A stretch of DNA of 13,965 bases, from the NCBI GenBank assembly GCA_017411125.1, contig JAFPNP010000140.1, forward strand, positions 1-13,965. The letters run 5' to 3'. Below, in pieces: positions 1-7,831 of this stretch; within the stretch, counting starts at the first letter, position 1; the number at the start of each line of letters is the position of its first letter. The position numbers and the translations under genes were made by a program. The notes beneath the pieces are model-generated. The model did no database searches. It was not told the DNA's origin and saw only the letters and a list, made by a program, of their open reading frames with translations. The DNA is from Kiritimatiellia bacterium (lineage in GTDB: Bacteria > Verrucomicrobiota > Kiritimatiellia > RFP12 > UBA1067).

Positions 1-2
1 AC

Positions 3-53
3 GGAAAGCGCATCCGCGCCGTCCGAAACGGCGTGACGGTAATCGTGTATTGA
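3..53 (+). CDS. C-terminal tail of an upstream gene (partial)
   Basis: Seventeen codons in frame 3 end at a TGA at 51-53. They read GKRIRAVRNGVTVIVY, a basic-then-hydrophobic beta-strand-like tail. The family cannot be identified from 16 residues. The case for coding is only that the frame is open to the window edge, uses G/C-rich third positions like the neighbouring genes, and ends 67 bases before the next good start. If real, the gene lies on the same strand as the C10 protease and could be co-transcribed with it, because no promoter or terminator is obvious between them. Confidence 0.4.
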   Translation, partial: GKRIRAVRNGVTVIVY

Positions 54-120
54 TTGAAAGTCTCGCGCAGACGGCATCTTTGAGGTGGCGGACGGCAGCC
101 GAAAACAAAGGAAGAAAGCA

Positions 121-3100
121 ATGCAGGCAACAGCAAAAACGTTGGCAACCTTTGCTGTCATGGTCGTGGCAAGCGCGGTTCTCCCCGCGCGCGCCGGAAT
201 CGTGACTTCCGACGCCGCCGTCGAGGCGGCGAAGGGCTGGGTGAATCTGCGCGAGGCGCCCGGCGCGCCGTTCGACGCCTCCGCCAACCCGACCAACGTC
301 GCCGCATACGCGGGCGAGGGCGGCACGGGCACGTACTACGTCGTTTCTTTCGAGGGCGGCGGGTACGTCGCCACTTCCGGCGACACGGCGTTCACGCCGG
401 TGCTTGCGTTTTCGCGCAAAGGCGCGTTCGACGCCGACCCCGAAAACCCGCGCGTGAAGATGCTGCGTTTCGCCGCCGCGGCGGAATCGCCGTCTTCGGC
501 GATTGCTTCGGCCAACGCCGCGAAATGGGCGCGGCTTCGCGCCGCCGCCACCGGCGCCGGAAGCCGCAGGCTGGCCGCCTCGTCCCGTCCCTCCGGCGGC
601 GTCGTCTGCGTCTCGCCCATGCTCAAAACCGCCTGGTCGCAACGCGCCGACAGGGGCGAAAACTACTACAACCCGTACAATCTCATCAACTCCGGAGCCA
701 ACGCGCCCTGCGGCTGCGTCGCCACGGCGGGCGCGCAGCTGATGTACTACTGGAAGTGGCCGAGCGGCACGAACGTCGTCGCCGCCGGCGGCTTCTACGC
801 CAGCATCAAGACTTCGGACGGCAATCTTGGCTGGAACGCGTACGAGGGCTACCGGGCATCGTCCACCGCCACGAAAATGACGCCGTGGAATCCCGCTTTC
901 GGCGGACCCTACGACTGGGCGAACATGAAAGCAACCGGCACCGCCACGACAACAACCCAGAAGAAGGCCGTCGGGCGGCTCACCCGCGACGTCGGCATCG
1001 CCACGTACATGACCTGGTCGAGCGTCGACGGTTCCTCGCCCGGCAGCATCTTCGGGCACCGGCTTGTCGATACGTTCGCCTACGCCAACGCGAAGATCAT
1101 CGGCGGCTGGAACGAGAACTCCCGCGACGCGATGCTTGCTAGCCTCGACGCGGGGATGCCCTGTTTCGTCAACCTCTCCAACCACGCCGTCGTCGCCGAC
1201 GGCTACGGCTACGCCGCCGACGGCACGCTCTACGTCCACTACAACTACGGCTGGGGGAACATCGGCGACGAGGGCGATTCCGACGATACCTGGTATACGA
1301 TGGAAGTCGGTTCTCCGGGCGTATCCATCGCGTCCATCTCGTACAACGTCTATCCGCCCTCCGTGGGAGCGCCCGACCTCACCGTCGTGAGCGGAGTCGT
1401 CTCAAACGGCGCGGCGGTCGCCGCGAACGCCGTCGTCACCGCCACGGAGCGCACGACGGGCTTCGCCACGAACGTCACCGCCACGTCGGCCGGGCGGTAT
1501 TTCTTCATGCTCCCGCAGGGCTGCTACACCTTTGCCGCCTCTTCCTCCGACGGCGCCAAGACGGCGACCTGCGCCCGCGAGGTGAAGGTGTGCGTCTCCG
1601 CCGTCGCCGCCGGCGCGGGCGGCATCTCCTACGGCGGCTCGTCCGGCAACATCCACGGACTCAACTTCGCGCTTGCGGCTCCCGCCGCAGCCGTCGCTCC
1701 CGCTCTCGCGCACCGCTGGTCGTTCGAGTCTGGCTATTCGGATTCCAAGGGCGGCGCCGACGCGACCGCCGTCGGCTCCGTCGCCGTCAAGGACGGGCAG
1801 GCCGTCCTCTCCGGGAGCGGACACGGCGCAGGCTACATCAATCTCGGCACGGACCTCTTGAACACCACTGCCGCAACGCTCGAAATCTGGGCTTCCCACG
1901 ACGCCGCCAAGAACTGGTCCCGCGTGTTCGACTACGGCTCGTCCTCGTCCGACTACTTCATGCTCGCCTGGACTTACGAGTCGCAGTTGGTGCGCGATGC
2001 CGTCGGCGGGAAGGTCGGCGGAACGGGGGGCGACGTGTCGGACACCATGGCCCCCTACGAACTCGGCGTCAAGTACCACATCGCCGTCACCTTCGAGCGG
2101 CAGCCGGACGGCTCCACGTTCATCCGCTGGATGCGCCGCGACGCCGACACGGGACTTCTACAGAAGCAGGGTGCCATGATTCTGGCGGGCGGCATACATT
2201 CATACGCCACGCCGTCCCTCTACCTAGGCTATTCGCAGTTCGGCGGCGATTCCGACGCGAACGCCTCCTACGACGAAGTGCGCGTCTGGGACGGCGTGTT
2301 GAGCGATGCGGTGCTGGCCTCCCACGCGAAGGCCGGTCCGGACGAGGAATCGCCTTCTGCGACCGTCGCCTCCTCCGTCGCCCGCTACGTCGCCACGGCG
2401 GTGTGGCAGGGCGGCACGGCAGCCCCGACCGCCGCAGCGCTCGAAACGGCGTCCAACTGGTCCGCCACCTACTCGGATGGCACCACAGGCAATGCGGTGC
2501 CCGGCGAGAAGACGACCGTCGTCATTCCGTCCGGCGCGACGGCGTTCTCCATCCCCTCCGGCTACACGCCGAACTGGAAAGCGCTGCAGCTCGGCACGCC
2601 CGGCTCGAAGGCGCAGTGGGGCGTGATTTCCGGTGCGTCCATCAATGCGAACACGTTCAAGGATACGGCGCTCACGTCCTACGCGCTCAAGGGCGACGGC
2701 GATCCTGCCTATCTCGGCCACGCCATCATCCACAATCCGGAGAAGAAGTGGCCCGCCGAACTCCAGGCTTCTCTAATCCGATACGACGGCTGGATCGACG
2801 TCTCCGCCGCGCAGGCCGGCACGTGGTTCTTCCGGCAGGACATCGACGACTACCTCGCCCTCGTCATCGACGGCAGGTACGTGCTCGTGGACCGCTGCTG
2901 CGTCACTTCCAAGGCCGCCGTCGAGATGACGCCGGGCTGGCACCGCTTCACCTACATCGTCGGCGACGGTTCGGGCGACTACTGGGGACGCGCTTTCCCG
3001 TCCGACCATTCCGTCACGACGCCGCTCGTCGTCTCGGTCAACGGCGGGCCCGAGTACGCCTTCGGCGACAGGCATTTCACTCTCGGCTCTTCCGCCGTCG

Positions 3101-4191
3101 CTTCCGTCACGCTTTCGGCGGACTGCGACTGGCGCGCGTTCGGCGAGATCGCCGTGGACTGCGCGGCCATCGACCTCGACGGGCACGAGTTGAAAATCGA
3201 CACCGCGACAGCTTCCGGTCTTGGCGCGACGGTGAAGAACGGCACGCTCGTCGTGTACGGCGATGCCGTCGACACCTCGAACCTGAAACTGGAGAACGTC
3301 GCAGTCGAGTCCGCGTGTGCCGAGCCTACCTCCACCACTACCGCCGGCTACCGGAACACGCTCGTCGATTTCGCGACGGAAATCGAGAACGCAGTCATCC
3401 GCTACACGACTGACGGAAGCGATCCGACCGAGGAGAGCGCCGTCTACACGCCGGGCACGGCGATCAGCGTGACGGACAAGACCGGGGCGACGACCGTAAA
3501 GGCGAGGGTGTATGCCGACGGATACTATCCGAGCGACGTGTTCACGCAGGATTACTACGTGAAGCAATTCTTCGGGCCGACCAATGGCGCCAACGCGGCG
3601 ACTTACGAGGACAATGCGAAGAACCGCGCGCTTCATTGGGTGGACGAGAGCGAAGCCACCTATTGCGCGACGGGCGTCTGGAATCCGGCGACGCTCGCCT
3701 ATGCGAACGGCGGGATGGCGCTTTCGGGCTTCGGGAAGTACGTCGCGGACGCAGCCTCCAGGGGACGGAAGACGACGGTGGAGTTCGAGCTTTCGTTTGC
3801 AACGGTGTACGACGATGAAGGCGCCGGCGAGGGCAATCTGGCGAACGCGAAAGGCGCGGTGCGTCTTGGCACGGGCGGATGTTTTCAGATTTATACGCTC
3901 GTCAATGGCGCGAAGACGTGGCTGGACGTGGCGGCGGCGGGCGTGGCGCCCGTCGATGGCGAGACGTACACCGTGCGCCTCGTGTTCGACAGCCGGAGCA
4001 GCACGTACACGGCGGCGGTCGTGGTGGAAGGGGAGGCGATTCCCCTTGCCGCGTCGGGGGTGACGAAGTTCGGCTATGCAAATCCTTCCACCGAGCCGCT
4101 TCAGGCCTTCGGCTTCGACGGCGACGGCGTTCTCCAGTCCATAAAGGGCTGGTATCCTGCTCCCGCCGGCGCGATGATAATGGTGCAATAA
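121..4191 (+). CDS. Secreted multidomain C10 (streptopain-type) cysteine protease with LamG-like modules
   Basis: A 1356-residue exported protein. I chose the ATG at 121 over an upstream in-frame GTG at 85 because AAGGAAG at 108-114 is a good ribosome-binding site and the ATG opens a clean signal peptide (hydrophobic to residue 22, cleavage likely after PARA at 25). Residues about 26-165 look like the propeptide. The C10 peptidase core spans about 165-415: catalytic Cys199 in GCVATAGAQLMYYWKWP, catalytic His355 in NHAVVADGY, and the family's YNYGWGN at 374-380. Then follow a carboxypeptidase-regulatory/Cna-B-like sandwich (about 418-520), a LamG-like concanavalin domain (about 531-740), a WxGG...NWS beta-strand segment (about 760-850), a PA14-like region (about 865-960), a chitobiase-type C-terminal fold with YTTDGSDPT (about 1078-1147), and a second concanavalin-like domain (about 1165-1345). 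No PEP-CTERM, LPXTG or obvious type IX sorting tail is seen. Family knowledge suggests extracellular proteolysis; binding of glycans by the appended domains is inference. Confidence 0.88.
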   Translation: MQATAKTLATFAVMVVASAVLPARAGIVTSDAAVEAAKGWVNLREAPGAPFDASANPTNVAAYAGEGGTGTYYVVSFEGGGYVATSGDTAFTPVLAFSRKGAFDADPENPRVKMLRFAAAAESPSSAIASANAAKWARLRAAATGAGSRRLAASSRPSGGVVCVSPMLKTAWSQRADRGENYYNPYNLINSGANAPCGCVATAGAQLMYYWKWPSGTNVVAAGGFYASIKTSDGNLGWNAYEGYRASSTATKMTPWNPAFGGPYDWANMKATGTATTTTQKKAVGRLTRDVGIATYMTWSSVDGSSPGSIFGHRLVDTFAYANAKIIGGWNENSRDAMLASLDAGMPCFVNLSNHAVVADGYGYAADGTLYVHYNYGWGNIGDEGDSDDTWYTMEVGSPGVSIASISYNVYPPSVGAPDLTVVSGVVSNGAAVAANAVVTATERTTGFATNVTATSAGRYFFMLPQGCYTFAASSSDGAKTATCAREVKVCVSAVAAGAGGISYGGSSGNIHGLNFALAAPAAAVAPALAHRWSFESGYSDSKGGADATAVGSVAVKDGQAVLSGSGHGAGYINLGTDLLNTTAATLEIWASHDAAKNWSRVFDYGSSSSDYFMLAWTYESQLVRDAVGGKVGGTGGDVSDTMAPYELGVKYHIAVTFERQPDGSTFIRWMRRDADTGLLQKQGAMILAGGIHSYATPSLYLGYSQFGGDSDANASYDEVRVWDGVLSDAVLASHAKAGPDEESPSATVASSVARYVATAVWQGGTAAPTAAALETASNWSATYSDGTTGNAVPGEKTTVVIPSGATAFSIPSGYTPNWKALQLGTPGSKAQWGVISGASINANTFKDTALTSYALKGDGDPAYLGHAIIHNPEKKWPAELQASLIRYDGWIDVSAAQAGTWFFRQDIDDYLALVIDGRYVLVDRCCVTSKAAVEMTPGWHRFTYIVGDGSGDYWGRAFPSDHSVTTPLVVSVNGGPEYAFGDRHFTLGSSAVASVTLSADCDWRAFGEIAVDCAAIDLDGHELKIDTATASGLGATVKNGTLVVYGDAVDTSNLKLENVAVESACAEPTSTTTAGYRNTLVDFATEIENAVIRYTTDGSDPTEESAVYTPGTAISVTDKTGATTVKARVYADGYYPSDVFTQDYYVKQFFGPTNGANAATYEDNAKNRALHWVDESEATYCATGVWNPATLAYANGGMALSGFGKYVADAASRGRKTTVEFELSFATVYDDEGAGEGNLANAKGAVRLGTGGCFQIYTLVNGAKTWLDVAAAGVAPVDGETYTVRLVFDSRSSTYTAAVVVEGEAIPLAASGVTKFGYANPSTEPLQAFGFDGDGVLQSIKGWYPAPAGAMIMVQ

Positions 4192-4196
4192 GGGTT

Positions 4197-4233
4197 GCAG
4201 GGCGCGTTGGGAACAACGCGCCCTGCCAGTTTT
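4197..4233 (+). terminator. Rho-independent terminator of the C10 protease gene
   Basis: Six bases after the stop codon lies a perfect 13-bp stem (4197-4209 with 4214-4226) closed by a GGAA tetraloop, followed by TTTT at 4230-4233. The stem is very GC-rich. The short T run is weaker than usual, but position and stability fit a terminator. Confidence 0.85.
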
Positions 4234-4481
4234 GTGCGTTTCAAACTGTTTTTGCAAGTTATTCTGGATGCTTTCGCAAGAACTTATGGGGAGGGGGAAA
4301 ATTATAAACCCTAAAATATGGAATTATGAGCCCCAGGGGGGTATGAACCCTAGTGGTTACGACTGTAGAGGGGGTAGAGAGGCCGCGCAGTCTGGAGTTT
4401 ATCCGTTTTGGGGCGGCGGAAGTGCGCCGTACCATTGAAAATAGAGGCTGAAATGCGTTTGCAGACAAGATGGAAGGTTGA

Positions 4482-4650
4482 TTTGGAAACAACCAAGACA
4501 ACTTTCAAAAACAACTTTTTTCTGCGAACGAAACTTGAGCAAAATCATTGGCAAAACCTATTGCAAAACAAGTTTAGCGAACGAGCGCAGCCGGGTTAGG
4601 CTGCGCATGAATGGAAGTTGCAATTGAAAGTTGTCCAAGTTGTTTCCAAA
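4482..4650. repeat. Inverted repeat element 1 (27-bp imperfect arms, 115-bp interior)
   Basis: The left arm 4482-4508 and the right arm 4624-4650 are reverse complements except for a three-base core (CAA against TTG): TTGGAAACAAC, then the variable three bases, then GACAACTTTCAA. The 115-bp interior contains a perfect 8-bp hairpin GCGCAGCC/GGCTGCGC at 4585-4606. The size (169 bp) and non-coding interior suggest a MITE-like or other extragenic repeat. I see no flanking target-site duplication, so a mobile origin is not shown. Confidence 0.7.
4585..4606. repeat. Perfect 8-bp hairpin inside inverted repeat element 1
   Basis: GCGCAGCC (4585-4592) and GGCTGCGC (4599-4606) flank a 6-base GGGTTA loop. 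No T tract follows on the + strand (ATGAATGG) and no clear one on the - strand, so it is not an intrinsic terminator. It may be the tip of the larger foldback. Confidence 0.6.
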
Positions 4651-4685
4651 CAACAAAACCCTCACCCGTGGTGCATCTTTTCAAG

Positions 4686-4712
4686 ACAGGATTGACAAGA
4701 TTTACAGGATTT
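4686..4712. repeat. Three tandem 9-bp units ACARGATTK
   Basis: ACAGGATTG (4686-4694), ACAAGATTT (4695-4703) and ACAGGATTT (4704-4712) lie head to tail. Short arrays of this ACAGGATT type occur between genes in many bacteria and give spurious proteins rich in NPVNPV or QDxQD, as the minus and plus frames do here. The array sits between inverted repeat elements 1 and 2. Confidence 0.7.
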
Positions 4713-4721
4713 CCGAAATAC

Positions 4722-4818
4722 GTGTTTCTTCCCAACTTCAATGCTACCGGTCGCATCGCTCCGTTTGGGAACAAGTGGATGCAATCGCCCTAGTCGCAAT
4801 GAGTTTGGGAAGAAACAC
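4722..4818. repeat. Inverted repeat element 2 (14-bp perfect arms) just upstream of the ilvA promoter
   Basis: GTGTTTCTTCCCAA at 4722-4735 is the exact reverse complement of TTGGGAAGAAACAC at 4805-4818. Similarity continues imperfectly into the 69-bp interior (for example CAATGC against GCAATG). The interior also has a direct copy of TTTGGGAA at 4764-4771, repeated at 4804-4811, 40 bases apart. The element ends 24 bases before the -35 region of ilvA. Confidence 0.7.
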
Positions 4819-4842
4819 TATGCAGAGAAGCCGCGCCACTGC

Positions 4843-4872
4843 TTGCGTCATGAACGTCTGTTTTGGTATAAT
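4843..4872 (+). promoter_or_regulatory. ilvA promoter, extended -10, predicted leaderless transcript
   Basis: TTGCGT (4843-4848), an 18-bp spacer, then TATAAT (4867-4872) preceded by TG one base upstream (TGGTATAAT, a perfect extended -10). The standard start point six or seven bases beyond the -10 falls at about 4879, one base before the ilvA ATG at 4880. No Shine-Dalgarno sequence precedes that ATG. Confidence 0.75.
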
Positions 4873-4879
4873 ATTCGGC

Positions 4880-6415
4880 ATGGACAACAAGACATTGCAG
4901 GAACGGTATTTGAAGCGCGTGCTGAACTCCAAAGTGTACGACGTGGCGATTGAATCGCCGCTTGAGCCGGCTGCGGCGCTTTCAAAGAAGCTGGGGAACG
5001 TTTTTCTTCTCAAACGGGAAGATTTGCAGTCCGTCCATTCGTTCAAGATCAGGGGCGCGTACAACAAAATGTCCAGATTGCCGCGCGCCATGCTCGAAAA
5101 GGGCGTGCTTGCCGCGTCCGCCGGAAACCATGCGCAGGGCGTCGCGCTCAGCGCGAGGCGTCTCGGATGCAAGGCGACGATCGTGATGCCGGTGACGACG
5201 CCGGAAATAAAGGTCGCTTCCGTCAAGGCGCACGGCGCGGCGATCGTCCTTGCGGGCGATTCGTTTTCCGACGCGGCCAAGGAGGCCGCCCGTCTGGAGA
5301 AGGAGAAGGGCTACACCTTCATTCCGCCCTACGACGATCCGGACGTCATTGCCGGGCAGGGCACGGTCGCGATGGAAATCCTGCGCCAGCGGCCTTCCGG
5401 GCTCGACGCGGTGTTCGTTCCCGTCGGCGGCGGCGGTTTCGCCGCCGGAGTGGCTGTATATATAAAGGCAGTACGGCCGGAAGTGAAGGTTTTCGGCGTC
5501 GAACCCGTGGATTCGGACTGCATGGACCGGTCGATCAAGACCGGGCGGCGCGTGGAACTGTCAGAAGTAGGGCTGTTCGCCGACGGCGTGGCCGTCAAAA
5601 AGCCGGGCAAAATCACTTTCGACCTCTGCCGGAGGTTCCTGGACGGCATTCTGCGCGTTTCGACGGACGAGACTTGCGCGGCGATAAAGGATATTTTCGA
5701 GGCGACGCGCGCGATCTGCGAACCGGCCGGGGCGCTTGCGCTCGCCGCCGCGAAGCAGTACGCGGCGAAACGGGGGGCGAAGGGCGAGACCTACGCCTGC
5801 ATCGTCTCCGGCGCGAATATGAACTTCGACCGCATCCGGTTCGTTTCGGAGCAGACGGAAATCGGCGAGAAGCGCGAGGCGATTCTCGAATGCCGCATAC
5901 CGGAGGAGCGCGGCGCGTTCAAGGATTTCATCCGCAAGCTCGGCAAGCGCGCCGTCACGGAGTTCAACTACAGGTATTTCGATCCGGACAAGGCATACGT
6001 ATTCGTGGGGCTTTCCGTCGCGGACCGGGAAGAGGCGCGTCGCATCGTCGAACAGCTGGCCGCCGCGCATATCGGAACGTTCGACCTTTCCGACGACGAA
6101 CTCGCCAAGGAGCATATCCGCCACATGGTCGGCGGGCACACGAGGGGAATACACGACGAGATCGTCTGCACGTTCGAGTTCCCGGAACGCCCCGGCGCTT
6201 TGATGGATTTCCTCGAGGCCATTTCCGACAGGTGGAACATCACTCTCTTCCATTACCGCAACCACGGCGCGGACTACGGGAAGGTGCTCGTGGGGCTTCA
6301 GGTTCCGCATTCCGAGCGCACCGCGTTCCGCAACGCGCTCAAGCGCCTCGGCTACGTCTGGAGGGACGTGACCGGCAATCCGGCGTACCGTCTTTTCCTC
6401 GGCAACCGCGATTGA
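4880..6415 (+). CDS. ilvA: Threonine ammonia-lyase (threonine dehydratase), biosynthetic
   Basis: A cytoplasmic PLP enzyme converting L-threonine to 2-oxobutanoate and ammonia, the first committed step to isoleucine. It has 511 residues, close to the roughly 514 of E. coli IlvA. The catalytic domain spans about 20-320: PLP lysine Lys56 in SFKIRGA, SAGNHAQG at 80-87, the phosphate-binding glycine loop GGGGFAAG at 183-190, and SGAN at 310-313. Two ACT-like regulatory modules occupy about 330-410 and 425-511, as in the long allosteric form, so feedback control by isoleucine is expected from the family. I start at 4880 and not at an in-frame ATG at 4631, because the extra 83 codons read through repeats and the promoter. 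No other ilv genes are nearby. Its stop lies 3 bases from the stop of the convergent CCA-enzyme gene. Confidence 0.95.
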   Translation: MDNKTLQERYLKRVLNSKVYDVAIESPLEPAAALSKKLGNVFLLKREDLQSVHSFKIRGAYNKMSRLPRAMLEKGVLAASAGNHAQGVALSARRLGCKATIVMPVTTPEIKVASVKAHGAAIVLAGDSFSDAAKEAARLEKEKGYTFIPPYDDPDVIAGQGTVAMEILRQRPSGLDAVFVPVGGGGFAAGVAVYIKAVRPEVKVFGVEPVDSDCMDRSIKTGRRVELSEVGLFADGVAVKKPGKITFDLCRRFLDGILRVSTDETCAAIKDIFEATRAICEPAGALALAAAKQYAAKRGAKGETYACIVSGANMNFDRIRFVSEQTEIGEKREAILECRIPEERGAFKDFIRKLGKRAVTEFNYRYFDPDKAYVFVGLSVADREEARRIVEQLAAAHIGTFDLSDDELAKEHIRHMVGGHTRGIHDEIVCTFEFPERPGALMDFLEAISDRWNITLFHYRNHGADYGKVLVGLQVPHSERTAFRNALKRLGYVWRDVTGNPAYRLFLGNRD

Positions 6416-6418
6416 ACT

Positions 6419-7819
6419 TCAGCGTACGATCGTCTTGAAGTAGGCCAACGCGCCGTCCCGGTCGGAGAAAGCGCCGTCCAGCTGCGCCTCGAAGCACGCG
6501 GCGATCCACTTGCCGAACTGCGGCGAAGGGCGGTATCCGAGCGCGATCAGGTCGCGTCCCATGAGAATCGGTTTCGGAGCGGACGCCGCGACGCGCAGGC
6601 GTTCCGCCGCCGCCGCGAGCCATTCAAGGTCTTTCCCGCCCGACGTGCCGCCGGGCAATGCGCCGGGGCGGCCTTCGTCGTCGGCGTGCGCGACGCGCAG
6701 AAGCCGGTCTAGCCGCCCGACCTTCAGCGAAAGGCGTCGCACCGCCGCGTCGCCGGCGTGCGCCCGCCAGAGGGAGAAGGGCTGCATGTGTTGTTCGACG
6801 AGCGGCGGAACTTCCCGCAGGATGCGGTCTTCGTTCGTGAGGCGGCGGAGAAAGGAAAGAGCGGGGGCGACGCCTGCGGTGTCGTGCCCACGCGAGCGTA
6901 TGTGCCCGTCCGGGTCGCGGGTGGTGGTCGCGGGCTTTCCAAAGTCGTGGCACAAGACGGCGAGTCCGACGATCAGGTCTTCCGTCCTGTCGCCGACGCG
7001 ACGCCGAGCGAAGGCGTCGAGCGAGTGGCAGGTGTGCGACCATACGTCGCCCTCCGGATGCCATGCGGGATCCTGTTCGCATCCTATAAGCCGGGCAAGT
7101 TCGGGGTAGTATGAAACCCAGCCCGTGCTGCGCAGGAATTCGAGGCCGTCGCGGATCTGCACGCCCTTGACGAGCAGTTTCGCCCATTCTTCGAAAAGCC
7201 GTTCAGGTGGAAGACCTTCCGGGGCGACGGCGCGGCAGACCGCCACCGTTTCGGGCGCGGGGACGAGTCCGAAACGTGCGACGAACTGCATGCCGCGCAG
7301 CACGCGGAGTGGATCTTCGCCGAACTTGTCCGAAACGTGCCGCAGCACGCCGCGCTCCAGGTCTTTCGCGCCGCCGTGCGGGTCGATCAGTTCGTCCGTG
7401 AGCGGATCGTAGTATATGGCGTTTACGGTGAAGTCGCGGCGGCTTGCCGCTTCGGGAATGGAGAGGAAAGGGTCGGAGTCGATGTCGAACCCTTTGTGGC
7501 CGAGGCCGCGCTTGGATTCGCGGCGGGGAAGGGAGATGTCGATGTCGAGATGCTGGATTTTGAGGACGCCGAAGGAAAGTCCCACGAGGTCGAGCGCGTA
7601 TGCTTCGCCGAGGATGCGTCTCAGATCGTTCGCCGCGACGCCGAACACTTCAACGTCCACGTCTTTTACGCGGCGGCCGCATAGGAGGTCGCGCACGGAC
7701 CCGCCGACGAGCAGGGCGCGTCCGCCAGCCGACCTCGTGCGTTGCGCCACGTCGAGCGCCGCCGCGCGCAGGTCGCCCGGCAGGCACGACAGATTCACTT
7801 TCGTTTTTACCGATGCCAT
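6419..7819 (-). CDS. cca: CCA tRNA nucleotidyltransferase / poly(A) polymerase family protein with HD domain
   Basis: A 466-residue class II nucleotidyltransferase. The head has GGSVRDLL (39-46), metal-binding DVDVEVFG (Asp53, Asp55), and RRDFTVNAI (128-136). EDPLRVLRGMQFVARFGL (168-185) starts the RNA-binding region. An HD phosphohydrolase-type domain covers about 255-390 (HTCHSLDAF at 262-270, HD at 291-292), and a C-terminal GRDLIALGYRPSP segment follows (421-433). Known role: adding or repairing the 3' CCA of tRNAs; a poly(A) polymerase role cannot be excluded from sequence alone. The ATG at 7819 begins just 13 bases after the T tract of the rpmE terminator and has no Shine-Dalgarno. An in-frame ATG further upstream would start inside that terminator. 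I see no separate promoter, so expression may depend on readthrough from rpmE. Confidence 0.9.
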   Translation of the reverse strand: MASVKTKVNLSCLPGDLRAAALDVAQRTRSAGGRALLVGGSVRDLLCGRRVKDVDVEVFGVAANDLRRILGEAYALDLVGLSFGVLKIQHLDIDISLPRRESKRGLGHKGFDIDSDPFLSIPEAASRRDFTVNAIYYDPLTDELIDPHGGAKDLERGVLRHVSDKFGEDPLRVLRGMQFVARFGLVPAPETVAVCRAVAPEGLPPERLFEEWAKLLVKGVQIRDGLEFLRSTGWVSYYPELARLIGCEQDPAWHPEGDVWSHTCHSLDAFARRRVGDRTEDLIVGLAVLCHDFGKPATTTRDPDGHIRSRGHDTAGVAPALSFLRRLTNEDRILREVPPLVEQHMQPFSLWRAHAGDAAVRRLSLKVGRLDRLLRVAHADDEGRPGALPGGTSGGKDLEWLAAAAERLRVAASAPKPILMGRDLIALGYRPSPQFGKWIAACFEAQLDGAFSDRDGALAYFKTIVR

Positions 7820-7831
7820 GGGACGATGCCG

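Larger units (their letters stand above)
4234..4866. other. Lower-GC intergenic region with repeat cluster, no convincing gene
   Basis: This 630-base gap between the protease terminator and the ilvA promoter is visibly lower in GC than the flanking genes. Its first part (4234-4481) has G-rich and A/T-rich patches, including two copies of AACCCTA at about 4306 and 4345, and I recognise nothing in it. Its second part holds three separate repeat structures, listed individually. Short open frames on both strands run straight through the repeats, lack ribosome-binding sites and match no family I recognise, so I call none. Confidence 0.7.

Noticed and set aside
1590..3413. 607-codon open frame in an alternative + frame of the C10 protease gene
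   Set aside because: More than a third of residues appear to be Arg, typical of a shadow frame in a GC-rich gene; no start signal.
2773..4257. 494-codon open frame antisense to the C10 protease gene
   Set aside because: It is Arg/His/Val-rich, has no recognisable domain, and is a GC-rich shadow of the sense codons; it also crosses the terminator.
4259..4501. Possible 80-residue minus-strand small protein in the intergenic gap
   Set aside because: No ribosome-binding site, no recognisable motif, and its start lies inside the left arm of a repeat.
4585..4606. Hairpin as an intrinsic terminator
   Set aside because: No T tract follows on either strand.
4482..4818. CRISPR array or integron attC sites
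   Set aside because: The repeats are inverted or 9-bp tandem units without spacers of regular size, and the arm ends lack the attC core sequence.
4631..4879. N-terminal extension of 83 codons on ilvA from an ATG at 4631
   Set aside because: The extension reads through inverted repeat element 1, the 9-bp array, element 2 and the promoter, and the IlvA family begins near the ATG at 4880.
4722..4879. T-box or leader-peptide attenuator for ilvA
   Set aside because: The visible promoter lies downstream of the foldback and next to the ATG, so the structure would not be in that transcript; no T-box sequence or terminator is seen.
5167..6438. 423-codon alternative-frame open reading frame inside ilvA
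   Set aside because: Arg/Gly-rich shadow of a gene with clear family motifs in the other frame.
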